A DNA stretch of 50,276 bases from Halomicronema sp. CCY15110 (GTDB lineage: Bacteria; Cyanobacteriota; Cyanobacteriia; Phormidesmidales; Phormidesmidaceae), in NCBI RefSeq assembly GCF_016888165.1, contig NZ_JACSWC010000182.1:1-50276 (forward strand). The letters run 5' to 3'. Shown piece by piece: positions 1 through 9,761 of this stretch. Within the stretch, counting starts at the first letter, position 1, and every line of letters starts with the position of its first letter. A program made the translations under genes and the position numbers. A model generated the notes under the pieces. The model did no database searches, was not told the origin of the DNA, and saw nothing but the letters and a program-made list of their open reading frames with translations.

Positions 1-65
1 TCGATGACCCCATGTTTTCTGGCAGCATCCTACTACAACATGACTTGTGTGTACTTAGTAGCCTT

Positions 66-150
66 GGCAAGGAGAGGAACCGGAAGGGGAGGAACCGGAG
101 TTTAGATAAACCTCTCCTTGCGAAGGAGAGGTGCCGCAGGCGGTGAGGTT
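66..150 (+). repeat. Dispersed hairpin repeat, copy A
   Basis: About 85 bases made of AGGAGAGG/CCTCTCCTT modules, including a short hairpin (CCTCTCCTT-GCG-AAGGAGAGG) and the tail GGTGCCGCAGGCGGTGAGGT. A second copy lies in the opposite orientation at 41381-41457. No gene is seen in 1-303 apart from this repeat. It is probably a dispersed non-coding repeat; function is unknown. Confidence 0.7.
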
Positions 151-303
151 GGCCTAACTGTGCAACTGCCCCGATCGCCGCCGGAGAAGGTGGCAAGGCC
201 GCGATCGCCCCACCTCTGAGCGCTCAGAACCCAAGTGTCTCATGGGAAGATACGGATGCAGATTCATCCTGACCACCGAGAAACCGGGGTTCTTGCCAAG
301 CGT

Positions 304-1101
304 ATGTGTCGTCTTTTGGGCTATGTGGGGCCAGCGATCGCCCTCGACTCGCTCTTACTTCAGCCGCCCCACTCCCTCATGGTGCAGTCTTATGCGCCGA
401 AAGAATTAGAAGTGGCCTTGTTGAATGCCGACGGCTTTGGCTTGGGGTGGTATGACGCGGCCCAAGTTCGGGAACCGTTTACCTATCGCAACGTGCTGCC
501 GATGTGGAACGACCCCAATGTCGAGCCGTTGTGTCGCTACATCACGACAGGTTGCGCGCTCGCCTACGTGCGCAGTGCCACCCCCGGTCAGGGAGTGGAT
601 ATCAGCAACTGCCAGCCGTTTCAGTCCGGCAATTTGCTGTTTACCCACAATGGCTACATCAAGAATTTTCGGGAAACGCTGTATCGACCCATGCGGCAAT
701 TGATGAGCGATCGCGTTTACGCCGCGATTCAGGGCAACACCGACTCAGAGCATATTTGGGGGCTGGTACTCACGGCGCTGTCAGCCCCCTCCCCGCCGTC
801 CCTCGTTTCGGCTTTAGGGATTGCCCTGGGTCAGCTGTTAGCGCTCGCCCAAAAATATGACACCCCCGTTGCCGCCAATGTGTTGATCAGCGATGGGCAA
901 ACCCTGATCGGTTCACGGGTGGCGTCCCATGGGCGCGCCCCTTCTTTATACTGGCTGAGTAACAATTTGCAACTTCCTAACGCTGTCACGGTGGCCTCAG
1001 AGCCATTGTTTGCAGCCCCTTGGGAACGCTTAAAAGAGCATTCGTTGTTTACTTTCAACGCCAATCGTGATCTCCAGTACCACCCCATTAGCGGCATCTA
1101 A
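304..1101 (+). CDS. egtC: Ergothioneine biosynthesis amidohydrolase EgtC (class II glutamine amidotransferase fold)
   Basis: EgtC removes the gamma-glutamyl group from gamma-glutamyl-hercynylcysteine sulfoxide in the cytoplasmic ergothioneine pathway. The product is an Ntn-hydrolase of about 265 residues. It begins Met-Cys-Arg-Leu-Leu-Gly-Tyr, and Cys2 would be the nucleophile exposed after Met removal. The GFGLGWYD segment near residue 45, FTHNGYI near 115 and the later TDSEHIW are typical of the family. An in-frame GTG lies 69 bases upstream, but only the ATG at 304 places the catalytic Cys at position 2. The next gene, egtB, starts within or just after its 3' end and egtD follows, so this is a compact egtCBD unit. 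An unrelated class II amidotransferase is possible in isolation, but the context makes EgtC the clear choice. Confidence 0.9.
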   Translation: MCRLLGYVGPAIALDSLLLQPPHSLMVQSYAPKELEVALLNADGFGLGWYDAAQVREPFTYRNVLPMWNDPNVEPLCRYITTGCALAYVRSATPGQGVDISNCQPFQSGNLLFTHNGYIKNFRETLYRPMRQLMSDRVYAAIQGNTDSEHIWGLVLTALSAPSPPSLVSALGIALGQLLALAQKYDTPVAANVLISDGQTLIGSRVASHGRAPSLYWLSNNLQLPNAVTVASEPLFAAPWERLKEHSLFTFNANRDLQYHPISGI

Positions 1102-1102
1102 T

Positions 1103-2353
1103 GTGTCGCGCACCGAGCAACGCCAACAACTGCGGGCCGACCTGCGGGCCTGCCGTGAAAGTACGTTGCGGTTGGCGCAAGATTTGACCGCCCGAGAATG
1201 GCGACGGCAAGCGCATTCTGACTTTAGTCCCATCGGCTGGCACTTTGGTCACATCGCCTTTACCGAGTCGCTGTGGCTGCTGGAACGGTTGCAGCGATCG
1301 CCCTGTCCCTATCCGCAATATCAAAAATTGTTTGCCGCTGACGGGTTGCCCAAGGCCGAGCGGGAAAATCTGCCCGATTTGCCGACCATTCTGGCCTACA
1401 TGGCCGACATTCGCGATCGCACCTTGACCTTTTTAGATCGGGTGCCCTTGGGGCATCAACTGCGGCTCTGGCGCTGGCTCTTGCAGCACGAAAGCCAACA
1501 TGCCGAAACCGCCACCTATCTGTTAACCCTACATCGCTGGCCGCACACCCAGGCGCAGGTGCCCGCCGAGGTGTTTCCGTCAGCGCCCCTGCCGGTTTGG
1601 GAAGAGGCCTCGACCGACAGCATGGTGTTTGTGCCCGGTGGCGAATTGACCATGGGGAACGACACCGTGGAGTCGCTGGATAATGAGCGATCGCCCCACG
1701 CCGTTGAGGTGGAGGATTTTTGGATTGATCGCACCCCCGTCACCGTCGAGGAGTACGCCAAATTTATCGCCGCTGGCGGCTATCACAACAGCCAATGGTG
1801 GCAGCCCGAAGGCTGGATCTGGCGGCATCGCTTTGAGATTACCCAGCCCCTCTATTGGCAAACTGCCCAGCCCCAAACGCCGGTCTGTGGGGTGAGCTGG
1901 TATGAGGCCGACGCTTACGCCTGTTTTGTGGGCAAGCGCCTCCCCACCGAAGCGCAATGGGAACGGGCGGCGCGCTGGCACCCAGGCCAGCAAAGGCAGC
2001 AGTCCTGGCCTTGGGGCGAGGAGACGTTGAGCGATCGCCACGGCAACTTTGGCGGGCGTCATGGCGGCGTGACGCCGGTCGGTCAGTTTGCGGCAGGGCG
2101 TAGCGCCATCGGCTGTGATGATCTGCTGGGCAACGTGTGGGAATGGACGAGCAGTTGGTTTGATGCCTATCCGGAGTTTGAAGCGTTTCCCTATCGGGAA
2201 TATTCGCAGGCGTATTTTGACCGCGCCCATCGCGTTTTGCGCGGCGGCAGTTGGGCCACGCGCCCCTGGGTGCTGCGCTCCACCTTTCGCAATTGGTATC
2301 ACCCCAACGTTCAGCAGGTCTTTGCCGGCTTTCGCTGCGCCGTAAATACCTAG
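1103..2353 (+). CDS. egtB: Hercynine oxygenase EgtB (sulfoxide synthase)
   Basis: A non-haem iron enzyme joining hercynine to a thiol donor with O2 to give a sulfoxide. An N-terminal DinB-like domain carries the iron-binding histidines: WHFGH (H47, H51) and the H-x3-H-x-E motif HESQHAE (H129, H133). A C-terminal formylglycine-generating-enzyme-like domain starts near FVPGGELTMG and contains GNVWEW, RVLRGGSW and AGFRC near the end. The start is ambiguous. GTG at 1103 follows the egtC stop by one base and puts the protein about eight residues ahead of the conserved LRADL helix. GTG at 1067 would add 12 residues and overlap egtC by 35 bases. No clear ribosome site supports either, so translational coupling to egtC is likely. 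Length fits the family. Confidence 0.92.
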   Translation: MSRTEQRQQLRADLRACRESTLRLAQDLTAREWRRQAHSDFSPIGWHFGHIAFTESLWLLERLQRSPCPYPQYQKLFAADGLPKAERENLPDLPTILAYMADIRDRTLTFLDRVPLGHQLRLWRWLLQHESQHAETATYLLTLHRWPHTQAQVPAEVFPSAPLPVWEEASTDSMVFVPGGELTMGNDTVESLDNERSPHAVEVEDFWIDRTPVTVEEYAKFIAAGGYHNSQWWQPEGWIWRHRFEITQPLYWQTAQPQTPVCGVSWYEADAYACFVGKRLPTEAQWERAARWHPGQQRQQSWPWGEETLSDRHGNFGGRHGGVTPVGQFAAGRSAIGCDDLLGNVWEWTSSWFDAYPEFEAFPYREYSQAYFDRAHRVLRGGSWATRPWVLRSTFRNWYHPNVQQVFAGFRCAVNT

Positions 2354-2421
2354 TGCATTCGTATCCGGCAATGTCAGAATACGGTGGGGCATGCTTCGCC
2401 CCTGCTGAATTTTGAAACTTT

Positions 2422-3501
2422 ATGCCAGTTCCCTTTCCTTCCCTCCATCCGACCCCCGCTCACACTGACGCCGATGCCGCCGCCTCTGCGGACTCAGTCA
2501 TTCAGGGCGATCGCCTGACCCTCGAAAACCGGATGGACTCCGCTAATCATGCTGCCGCCGCCGCCGGTCAAGACGTGATTACGGGCCTCACCCAACCCCA
2601 TAAGGCGTTACCGCCGAAGTATTTTTACGATGCCCACGGGTCAGAACTCTTTGAGCAAATTACCGAACTGCCGGAATATTATCTAACTCGCACCGAGCGG
2701 CAAATTTTAGCCACCGATGCCGGAGCGATCGCTGATATCGTGGGGCCGTGCGACCTGATTGAACTGGGCAGCGGCAGCGCCAGCAAAACCCGGTTGCTGT
2801 TCAACGCTTATCAGCAGCGGGGCTTGCCGTTGCGGTACGTGCCGGTGGATGTCAGCGGCACCATGCTCGAAACCAGCGCCCAGGCCCTGCTCACCGAGTA
2901 CGACCAGCTCACGGTGCATGGCCTCGTCAGCACCTATGACCAAGCGCTGCAAAACCTGCCCCCAACGGACTATCCCCGGCGGCTCATCGCGTTCATTGGC
3001 AGCACCTTGGGCAATTTGGCTCCAGCGCCCGAGCAGCGCTTTTTTCAACAGGTCAGCCAAGCGCTAGCCAGCGGCGACTACTTCTTACTCGGGGTGGATT
3101 TGCACAAAGATACCGCCACCCTAGAGGCCGCCTACAACGACCAGCAGGGCATTAGTGCCGCGTTTAACCTGAATATGCTGAAACACCTTAACTGGCGGTT
3201 TGACGGCAACTTTGACCTCACCCAATTTCGCCATGTGGCGTTCTATAACGAGGGCGATCGCCAGGTCGAAATGTATATCGAAAGCCTGACGGCCCAAACC
3301 ATCACCCTGCAAGCCCTGAACCTCACCGTCGAGTTTGCCCAGGGTGAGCGACTGTTTAGTGAGATTTCCCGTAAATTTGACACCGAAGTGCTGACGCAAG
3401 AGCTGTTGGCCTTTGACCTGGCCGTCCGCCATATTTTCACCGACGATCAGCGACAATTTGCCCTGCTGCTGTGTCAAAAACAGTCGTCAGATGCGCCCTA
3501 A
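2422..3501 (+). CDS. egtD: L-histidine N-alpha-methyltransferase EgtD
   Basis: Trimethylates histidine to hercynine using SAM, the first committed step of ergothioneine synthesis. The family block beginning ALPPKYFYDAHGSELFEQI lies near residues 60-80. The SAM-binding ELGSGSASKT follows at about 114, and the fold continues through GSTLGNL and the HLNWRFDGNFD region. At 359 residues it is longer than the usual ~320 because of an Ala/Asp-rich N-terminal extension. An internal ATG at codon 38 would give a typical length, so the true start is uncertain. It is 68 bases downstream of egtB on the same strand and almost certainly co-transcribed with it. Confidence 0.93.
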   Translation: MPVPFPSLHPTPAHTDADAAASADSVIQGDRLTLENRMDSANHAAAAAGQDVITGLTQPHKALPPKYFYDAHGSELFEQITELPEYYLTRTERQILATDAGAIADIVGPCDLIELGSGSASKTRLLFNAYQQRGLPLRYVPVDVSGTMLETSAQALLTEYDQLTVHGLVSTYDQALQNLPPTDYPRRLIAFIGSTLGNLAPAPEQRFFQQVSQALASGDYFLLGVDLHKDTATLEAAYNDQQGISAAFNLNMLKHLNWRFDGNFDLTQFRHVAFYNEGDRQVEMYIESLTAQTITLQALNLTVEFAQGERLFSEISRKFDTEVLTQELLAFDLAVRHIFTDDQRQFALLLCQKQSSDAP

Positions 3502-3552
3502 GCGCCAACCGGATGAAGTTGAAGCCGAGTGCCCGCTGGGACTCGATGGGGT

Positions 3553-5037
3553 ATGAACAAGCAGAGCACTACGCCATTACTGACGGCTTTGGCCTCAGCG
3601 GCGAGGCGAGAGCATGCCGCCTTTTATGCCCCTGGTCACAAGCGGGGGCAGGGCGCATCCTTGGCACTGCAAGACCTGGTGGGGTGGGGCCTGCAAGCTG
3701 ACCTACCCGAACTGCCCGAACTGGATAATCTGTTTGCCCCCACCGGGCCGATCGCCGCAGCGCAAGCACTCGCCGCCCAGGCCTTCGGAGCCGACGCCAC
3801 CCACTTTTTGGCTAACGGCTCAACTTGTGGCCTTCAGGCGGCGTTGCTAGCGGTTAGTGGTCCCGGTGATCAAGTCCTCATTCCCCGCAATGCTCACCAG
3901 TCGGTGTTTGCCGGGCTGGTCTTGGCGGGGGCGATGCCGCTCTATCTCGCCCCGTGGCATGACGATCTCTGGGACTTGGCCTTTGGCGTCACCGCCGCGC
4001 ACATTGAGCACGCCCTCCAGACTTATCCCGCAATTCACACCGTGGTGGTGGTTTCACCCAGCTATCACGGGGTGTGTGCCGATCTCGCCGCGATCGCTCG
4101 CGGCGTCCACCAACACGGTGCCATCTTGATCGTGGACGAGGCCCACGGGGCTCATTTGGGCTGGCATCCTGACTTGCCCCAGGGCGCGATCGCGGCGGGA
4201 GCCGACCTCGTTATCCAATCCACCCACAAGACCCTGGGCGCAATGACGCAAGCGGCCATGCTGCATGTGCAAGGATCGCGAGTGAACCGCGATCGCCTGC
4301 GCCAAGCCCTACAACTCACCCAGTCCACCAGTCCCAATTACCTGCTGTTGGCCTCGCTGGATGCCGCCCGTCAGCAACTCGCGACCGCTGGACCAGACCT
4401 GCTGGCGCAAACGCTGGCGATCGCCCAACAGGTTCGCTCAGATCTCCAGCACCTGAAGGATTTCACCGTCCTGTCCCCCGCGCATTTATCCTCTGCTCCG
4501 TCCCCCTTTCAGCTTGATCCCACCCGGCTGGTGGTCGATGTTGCCCGACTAGGCATCACCGGCTTCGCCGCCGATGAGTTTTTGCATGAGCAGCAGCACG
4601 TTACGGCTGAACTCCCGACCCTGAGACAGTTGGCGTTCATCCTCAGCTTGGGCAATCGGCCCCCGGATGGCGATCGCCTCGCCGCCGCTTTTGCCGCCCT
4701 GGTAGAACAAGCCGCAGCATGGCGATCAAGTCATGACTGCCCCCCTGGGGTCAGCGATTGCCGACCCGCGCCAGCCCCGCTTTCTCAGCCCCCACTGACG
4801 CCCCGTGAAGCCTTTTTTGCCACCGCGATCGCCGTCCCTATACAGCAAGCCGTCGGGCAGGTCGCCGCCGATGCCCTCTGTCCCTATCCCCCCGGTATTC
4901 CCCTGGTGCTGGCGGGAGAGCGGATTACCGCCGCCGCGATCGCGGCCCTCCAGCAAATTCATCAGGCGGGCGGGGTGATCACCGGCAACCCAGACCAAAC
5001 TTGGCAGACCGTGCGAGTCATCCAATCCGCGTCATGA
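3553..5037 (+). CDS. PLP-dependent Orn/Lys/Arg decarboxylase family protein
   Basis: A fold-type I PLP enzyme of 494 residues. Visible hallmarks are the N-terminal YAPGHKRGQG, the DEAHGAHLGWH segment contacting PLP, and QSTHKTLGAMTQ with the Schiff-base lysine near residue 226. The C-terminal part carries the YPPGIPLVLAGE motif typical of the decarboxylase family. The protein lacks the N-terminal wing domain of the large inducible enterobacterial decarboxylases, matching the short cyanobacterial and Gram-positive type. Substrate cannot be read from sequence; arginine or lysine are the usual candidates. ATG 3553 (MNKQSTTP) is preferred over an upstream GTG at 3529. It starts 51 bases after egtD, so co-transcription with the ergothioneine genes is plausible, but it is not an EgtE-type lyase. 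Confidence 0.8.
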   Translation: MNKQSTTPLLTALASAARREHAAFYAPGHKRGQGASLALQDLVGWGLQADLPELPELDNLFAPTGPIAAAQALAAQAFGADATHFLANGSTCGLQAALLAVSGPGDQVLIPRNAHQSVFAGLVLAGAMPLYLAPWHDDLWDLAFGVTAAHIEHALQTYPAIHTVVVVSPSYHGVCADLAAIARGVHQHGAILIVDEAHGAHLGWHPDLPQGAIAAGADLVIQSTHKTLGAMTQAAMLHVQGSRVNRDRLRQALQLTQSTSPNYLLLASLDAARQQLATAGPDLLAQTLAIAQQVRSDLQHLKDFTVLSPAHLSSAPSPFQLDPTRLVVDVARLGITGFAADEFLHEQQHVTAELPTLRQLAFILSLGNRPPDGDRLAAAFAALVEQAAAWRSSHDCPPGVSDCRPAPAPLSQPPLTPREAFFATAIAVPIQQAVGQVAADALCPYPPGIPLVLAGERITAAAIAALQQIHQAGGVITGNPDQTWQTVRVIQSAS

Positions 5038-5370
5038 AACCCTCATGCCTTAAAAATACCAAAAGCCCTGTGCTAAAAGGGTTTCACCTTTCAAGTTTGA
5101 ACTTCGCCCGTTAAATTTTGCTATGTCAAACACAATCCCCTCTAACGCTGGGGCTTCCGCCCACGACGAGAGCCCCGACTGAGGTGTCCGCTGGTCCATG
5201 GGGTCAAAAATCATGAGCGCCTTCATAAAGAAGTGTAAACATTTCAGCCCTGAAATGCCGCAAAAATCTCTCAAAGCCGTTACACAGACTACGAATTCCT
5301 TTCCTGAGAAGACTGAACTCTGTACACTATCAATGTTGAGCAGTCATCCATCCCAGTTTTTATAAACACT
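5038..5370. other. Intergenic region upstream of apcD
   Basis: No convincing gene. A 74-codon minus-strand frame here has no family resemblance or ribosome site. A possible -10 element TACACT lies at 5323-5328, about 45 bases before apcD, without a convincing -35 element. The region probably holds the apcD promoter. Confidence 0.4.
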
Positions 5371-5856
5371 ATGTCTGTAGTAAGCCAAGTCATTTTGAAC
5401 GCCGATGATGAGCTGCGCTATCCCACCGTTGGCGAGCTCAAAAACATTGAAACTTACCTCTCGACGGGTGAGCGTCGCATGCAAATCGCTCAGACGCTGT
5501 CTGAGAACGAAAAAAAGATTGTGGATAAGGCCAGCAAAGAACTGTGGGTTCTTCGCCCCGACTACATCGCCCCCGGTGGTAACGCCTTTGGCCAAAAGCA
5601 GCGAGCTCTTTGTTTGCGCGATTATGGTTGGTACTTGCGCTTGATTACTTACGGCATCATCGCGGGCGACAAAGACCCCATCGAGCGGATTGGTTTAGTC
5701 GGTGTACGAGAAATGTACAACGCGCTGGATGTGCCCGTTCCCGGCATGGCTGACGCCATTCGCTGTCTCAAAGACGCCTCTCTCGGCCTGTTGTCGGCAG
5801 AGGAAGCCAGCGAAGCTGAGCCTTATTTTGACTACATCATTCAAGCCATGTCATAG
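5371..5856 (+). CDS. apcD: Allophycocyanin alpha-B subunit ApcD (phycobilisome terminal emitter)
   Basis: A 161-residue phycobiliprotein of the phycobilisome core. The chromophore cysteine is Cys81 in the motif [15 protein letters not shown]. The N-terminus [19 protein letters not shown], the segment [10 protein letters not shown], and PVPGMADAI distinguish ApcD from the ordinary alpha subunit ApcA. ApcD carries one phycocyanobilin and red-shifted emission; it is a minor core component that passes energy towards the photosystems, especially photosystem I. The gene stands alone here, as apcD commonly does, rather than beside apcA/apcB. A strong hairpin terminator follows at 5900-5950. Confidence 0.95.
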   Translation: MSVVSQVILNADDELRYPTVGELKNIETYLSTGERRMQIAQTLSENEKKIVDKASKELWVLRPDYIAPGGNAFGQKQRALCLRDYGWYLRLITYGIIAGDKDPIERIGLVGVREMYNALDVPVPGMADAIRCLKDASLGLLSAEEASEAEPYFDYIIQAMS

Positions 5857-5899
5857 GGGTAACTACCCGCCCTATTTGTGAATGGCAATTTTGACGCAT

Positions 5900-5950
5900 A
5901 CCACTGGCAACACCTGGCCCGACTAGCGGGTGGAGCCAGTGGTTTTTATT
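5900..5950 (+). terminator. Rho-independent terminator of apcD
   Basis: A long stem pairs ACCACTGGC..CACC with GGTGG..GCCAGTGGT, with a short loop, and is followed at once by TTTTTATT. It begins 44 bases after the apcD stop. Confidence 0.85.
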
Positions 5951-6090
5951 CGGCAAGGCCACCGCTTAATGGGCACACCCATCATACCGAGCATCGCTGC
6001 GGGCTGACATCCGCTCAGGATGGCACCCTATTCACCGACCCATCCCTCCACCGCCTGATGATTGGACAACGCCACAGTAGTGTCAGCAGG

Positions 6091-6330
6091 TCAGCTCCAG
6101 TCATATTCCAGGGTCGCATCCCCTAGCATTGCTTTCATGGTCGAGCGAATAGTCTGGAGCTCTTCGGGCGTCACCTGATGATCAGCGTGAATGAGGGCTC
6201 GAATGGCTTGGGTTTCGGTCTCAGAAACTTTGCCATCAGCTAGGGCCGACTCTACCAAATGCCGCAGCTTTTCGAGGTGGGCCTGCTCCTCGGCGGATAG
6301 TTCATGTTGACCAGAGCGTTCAATTTCCAT
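6091..6330 (-). CDS. Small conserved hypothetical protein, acidic and helical
   Basis: A 79-residue protein starting MEIERSGQHELSAEEQ. The ATG at 6330 is preceded by AGGAG at good spacing, which selects it over a longer in-frame start at 6378. The sequence is charged and predicted helical, with no Cys. The segment ALADGKVSETETQAIRALI loosely resembles TerB or EF-hand-like helical repeats, where acidic loops bind metal, but no full motif is present. No signal peptide or membrane segment. Function is not recognised. It sits between apcD (opposite strand) and a VOC protein on the same strand. Confidence 0.65.
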   Translation of the reverse strand: MEIERSGQHELSAEEQAHLEKLRHLVESALADGKVSETETQAIRALIHADHQVTPEELQTIRSTMKAMLGDATLEYDWS

Positions 6331-6453
6331 GATGTGATTCTCCTGCGTGGGGATTGTGCTGGGGCTGCAACGCTTCACCCATGGGTGCCGTCACGATAGC
6401 GCTGGCTGACGATGCAACTCTTTGAGGGTGACGACATCCGCCGTTCTAATGGT

Positions 6454-6915
6454 TTAGGTCGGGTCGCAGCGAATTTCCAACAAAAAGCCATCTGGATCAT
6501 AAAAGTAAATGCCCCGTCCCGTTGGGCGACTCACCGGCCCATGGTCAATCTGCACGTTGCTGACTTTCAGCGCCGCCACCGCTGAGTCAAACTGCTCGGG
6601 AGCGATGTCAAACGCCAGGTGATTGGCGCGGGTAAATTGCTGGGTGGGGTCAGGATGCGGCGGCGCTAAGTCCGGTTCCCCAAACAAATCAAGAATGGTG
6701 CCATCGGGGGTGCGAAAGTTGGCTACTTTGCCCTCAGCCACTAAATCCTTCAGCGTTTCGGGCACCTCTGCCCCCTGCAATTCATGCAGCCCCAACACTT
6801 GCCCGTAAAACTGTCGCGATGCCGCCATATCCTGCACATTTAGCGCATAGTGGTGAACCCGGCGCAATGCGCCAGTGGGAATCGCGGGGGGAGAGGCGAT
6901 CGCAGAATCAGTCAT
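6454..6915 (-). CDS. VOC superfamily (glyoxalase/dioxygenase-like) protein
   Basis: A single-chain vicinal-oxygen-chelate fold of 153 residues with two beta-alpha-beta-beta-beta modules. The first starts at VHHYALNVQDMAASRQFYGQVLGL and the second at ANHLAFDIAPEQFDSAV. Potential metal ligands are His in VHHYAL, His in NHLAFD and Glu in FLLEIRC near the C-terminus. GRGIYFYDPDGFLLEIR is a classic ending for this family. Chemistry and substrate cannot be assigned. ATG 6915 is used; the preceding TTG codon is less likely. A weak 78-codon frame upstream overlaps this start as TGATG but is not called. Confidence 0.8.
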   Translation of the reverse strand: MTDSAIASPPAIPTGALRRVHHYALNVQDMAASRQFYGQVLGLHELQGAEVPETLKDLVAEGKVANFRTPDGTILDLFGEPDLAPPHPDPTQQFTRANHLAFDIAPEQFDSAVAALKVSNVQIDHGPVSRPTGRGIYFYDPDGFLLEIRCDPT

Positions 6916-7326
6916 CAATTCAGACAGAACGCAATTGCTAGTACCCTATCGCATCTTGCCAAGAAAACAGTGTGCCCCCTCTCGTCCTTGGCTAGCAATT
7001 GCGATCGCGTCTTGTTGGCTATTAGTTCTAGTAATGCAAGGGCATTAGGGCCTTGAGGCAGCAGTTCCCCCAAGGCTTCACGCGAGCTGGTGACTTGAAT
7101 GTCGAGTTTACATTTGTCAACAAAAAAAGCGACAACCTTGAGGGAAATCATAAGGGATCAGGCTGTTTGAAATAGGCATGATTTTATAGGGGCAATGGCA
7201 CTGGGTTGAGATTCATACCCTTCAATCAGTGCTATCGGTGTCTTGCACTGGTTGTCAGCTCTCGCCCCCTAACCAAGGACAAGGAACATGACTTGTCGGC
7301 AAAGTTAGCGAATGGCGAGAGGCTAG

Positions 7327-8430
<1,104 letters not shown>

Positions 8431-8492
8431 GCGATCGCCCTTAACTGTTCCAGTCTCGGTGTCGAACCATCGATATCCAGTCCACTCCGCTT

Positions 8493-8530
8493 ACACCGTT
8501 TCAGTCGTTAATAGGGCTGAAACGGTGTTT
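8493..8530 (+). terminator. Hairpin terminator after gap1
   Basis: Perfect 12-bp stem ACACCGTTTCAG / CTGAAACGGTGT with a 12-base loop, followed by TTGTGT. It begins 63 bases after the gap1 stop. The U-tract is modest. Confidence 0.7.
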
Positions 8531-8582
8531 GTGTGAAACCGATCGCCCAACTAGTAAATCTGTCATCGATTTGGCGATGGGG

Positions 8583-8744
8583 CTACTCTGAGGCTAAGCA
8601 GGCAATCAGCGTGCCGAGCAGACCGAACATCACGAAGAAGAACAATAACATCCCCATATTTTCGGGAAACTCGGCATTGCGGCTATTTTGTAAACTGTCG
8701 AGCGGGACGTATGCCAGTTCCGTCGATGCCTGTTGAGTCGTCAT
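8583..8744 (-). CDS. Small single-span membrane protein, 53 residues
   Basis: A short frame: polar N-terminus MTTQQASTELAYVPL, then NAEFPENMG, one hydrophobic helix (MLLFFFVMFGLLGTLIACL) and a short SE tail. GAAGG lies at ribosome-site distance before the ATG at 8744. The layout (short soluble segment, one helix at the C-terminus) resembles the low-molecular-mass subunits of photosynthetic or NDH complexes, but it matches none that I can name. It lies convergent with gap1 and downstream of msrA on the same strand, separated by the msrA terminator. Confidence 0.55.
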   Translation of the reverse strand: MTTQQASTELAYVPLDSLQNSRNAEFPENMGMLLFFFVMFGLLGTLIACLASE

Positions 8745-8855
8745 GCGCCTTCATATTCTGGGTATGCAGCTTGTCTCATCCTAGCAAGCAGCCCAGATCA
8801 GCCGGATTGATGGCCATTCCAGGTAAGGCAGCGATCGCTGCGACTAAAACTATGG

Positions 8856-8889
8856 AGTGCCCGGGAATGCGATCGCATTCCCGGGCACT
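8856..8889 (-). terminator. Perfect 34-base palindrome downstream of msrA
   Basis: AGTGCCCGGGAATGC-GATC-GCATTCCCGGGCACT is a perfect inverted repeat centred on a HIP1-like GCGATCGC. On the minus strand it follows the msrA stop by 32 bases and is succeeded by ATAGTTTTAG, a weak U-tract. It probably acts as the msrA terminator. Confidence 0.6.
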
Positions 8890-8921
8890 GAGTTTAGGAC
8901 TGAGCTATTGAGAGCGTGGTG

Positions 8922-9575
8922 TTAAACGCTCAGACCCGTTGGGCAAGCAACTCCGGTGCCACCCATGCCACAGTACCCGCCGGGATTCTTCGCCAGGTAT
9001 TGCTGGTGATAATCTTCTGCGTAGTAGAACTCAGGCGCGGCCAAGATTTCGGTCGTAATTTTGTCGTAGCCTTCTTGCTTCAGGCGCTGCTGGTAGGCAT
9101 CACGAGACGCCTCAGCCAATTTGCTCTGCTCATCGGAATAGGTGTAAATCCCCGAGCGATATTGGGTGCCAGTATCATTGCCCTGACGCATCCCCTGGGT
9201 GGGATTGTGATTTTCCCAAAAGATTTTGAGAATGCCCTCATAGCTGATGACGCTGGGATCGTATACCACCAGCACCACTTCGTTATGCCCCGTTCTGCCA
9301 GAGCACACTTCGCGATAAGTCGGGTTCGGGGTATGGCCTGCCGCATAACCCACAGCAGTGGTGTATACGCCATCAGTTTCCCAAAACTTGCGTTCAGCGC
9401 CCCAAAAGCAGCCCATGCCAAACACAGCAGTTTCCATGCCAGCAGGGAAGGGGGGCTTCAGAGGATTGCCGTTGACATAGTGCTGGTCGGGCACCGGCAT
9501 CGATTCGCTGCGACCCGGCAGCGCTTCATCAGGGCTAGGAAGTTCAAGCTTTTTGCCAAAGCCAAATAACACCAT
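8922..9575 (-). CDS. msrA: Peptide methionine sulfoxide reductase MsrA
   Basis: Reduces the S-epimer of methionine sulfoxide in proteins, using thioredoxin. The catalytic motif [11 protein letters not shown] places the nucleophilic Cys near residue 56, after an N-terminal extension of about 45 residues typical of cyanobacterial and plant forms. The core continues through [44 protein letters not shown] and [10 protein letters not shown]. Resolving cysteines are offered by the C-terminal [15 protein letters not shown]. Complete at 217 residues; ATG 9575. Confidence 0.95.
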   Translation of the reverse strand: MVLFGFGKKLELPSPDEALPGRSESMPVPDQHYVNGNPLKPPFPAGMETAVFGMGCFWGAERKFWETDGVYTTAVGYAAGHTPNPTYREVCSGRTGHNEVVLVVYDPSVISYEGILKIFWENHNPTQGMRQGNDTGTQYRSGIYTYSDEQSKLAEASRDAYQQRLKQEGYDKITTEILAAPEFYYAEDYHQQYLAKNPGGYCGMGGTGVACPTGLSV

Positions 9576-9761
9576 AAGTTTGTCTCAAAGATTCATGTAA
9601 GCGTTCTGTTTCACTATAAAACACGCTTTTTGTCGCCACCCGCAGAAATGGCTGAGAAACCGGGGGGAAAACCGTAAAGTGACTGGGCTGTTAGTACAAC
9701 CCAGCCACAACAGTCGAGCCCTTTAGGGTTTAATCCCTGTCACGAGGAACGGGCTCTTCTC

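Noticed and set aside
5050-5274. Minus-strand 74-codon frame between the decarboxylase and apcD
   Set aside because: No ribosome site, unremarkable composition, lies in the likely apcD promoter region.
5878-6126. Plus-strand 82-codon frame after apcD
   Set aside because: It reads through the apcD terminator and overlaps the small conserved gene on the other strand.
6915-7151. Minus-strand 78-codon frame overlapping the VOC gene start as TGATG
   Set aside because: The overlap hints at coupling, but there is no ribosome site or family resemblance; left uncalled.
8916-9569. Plus-strand 217-codon frame opposite msrA
   Set aside because: Exact antisense shadow of msrA, which has clear catalytic motifs.
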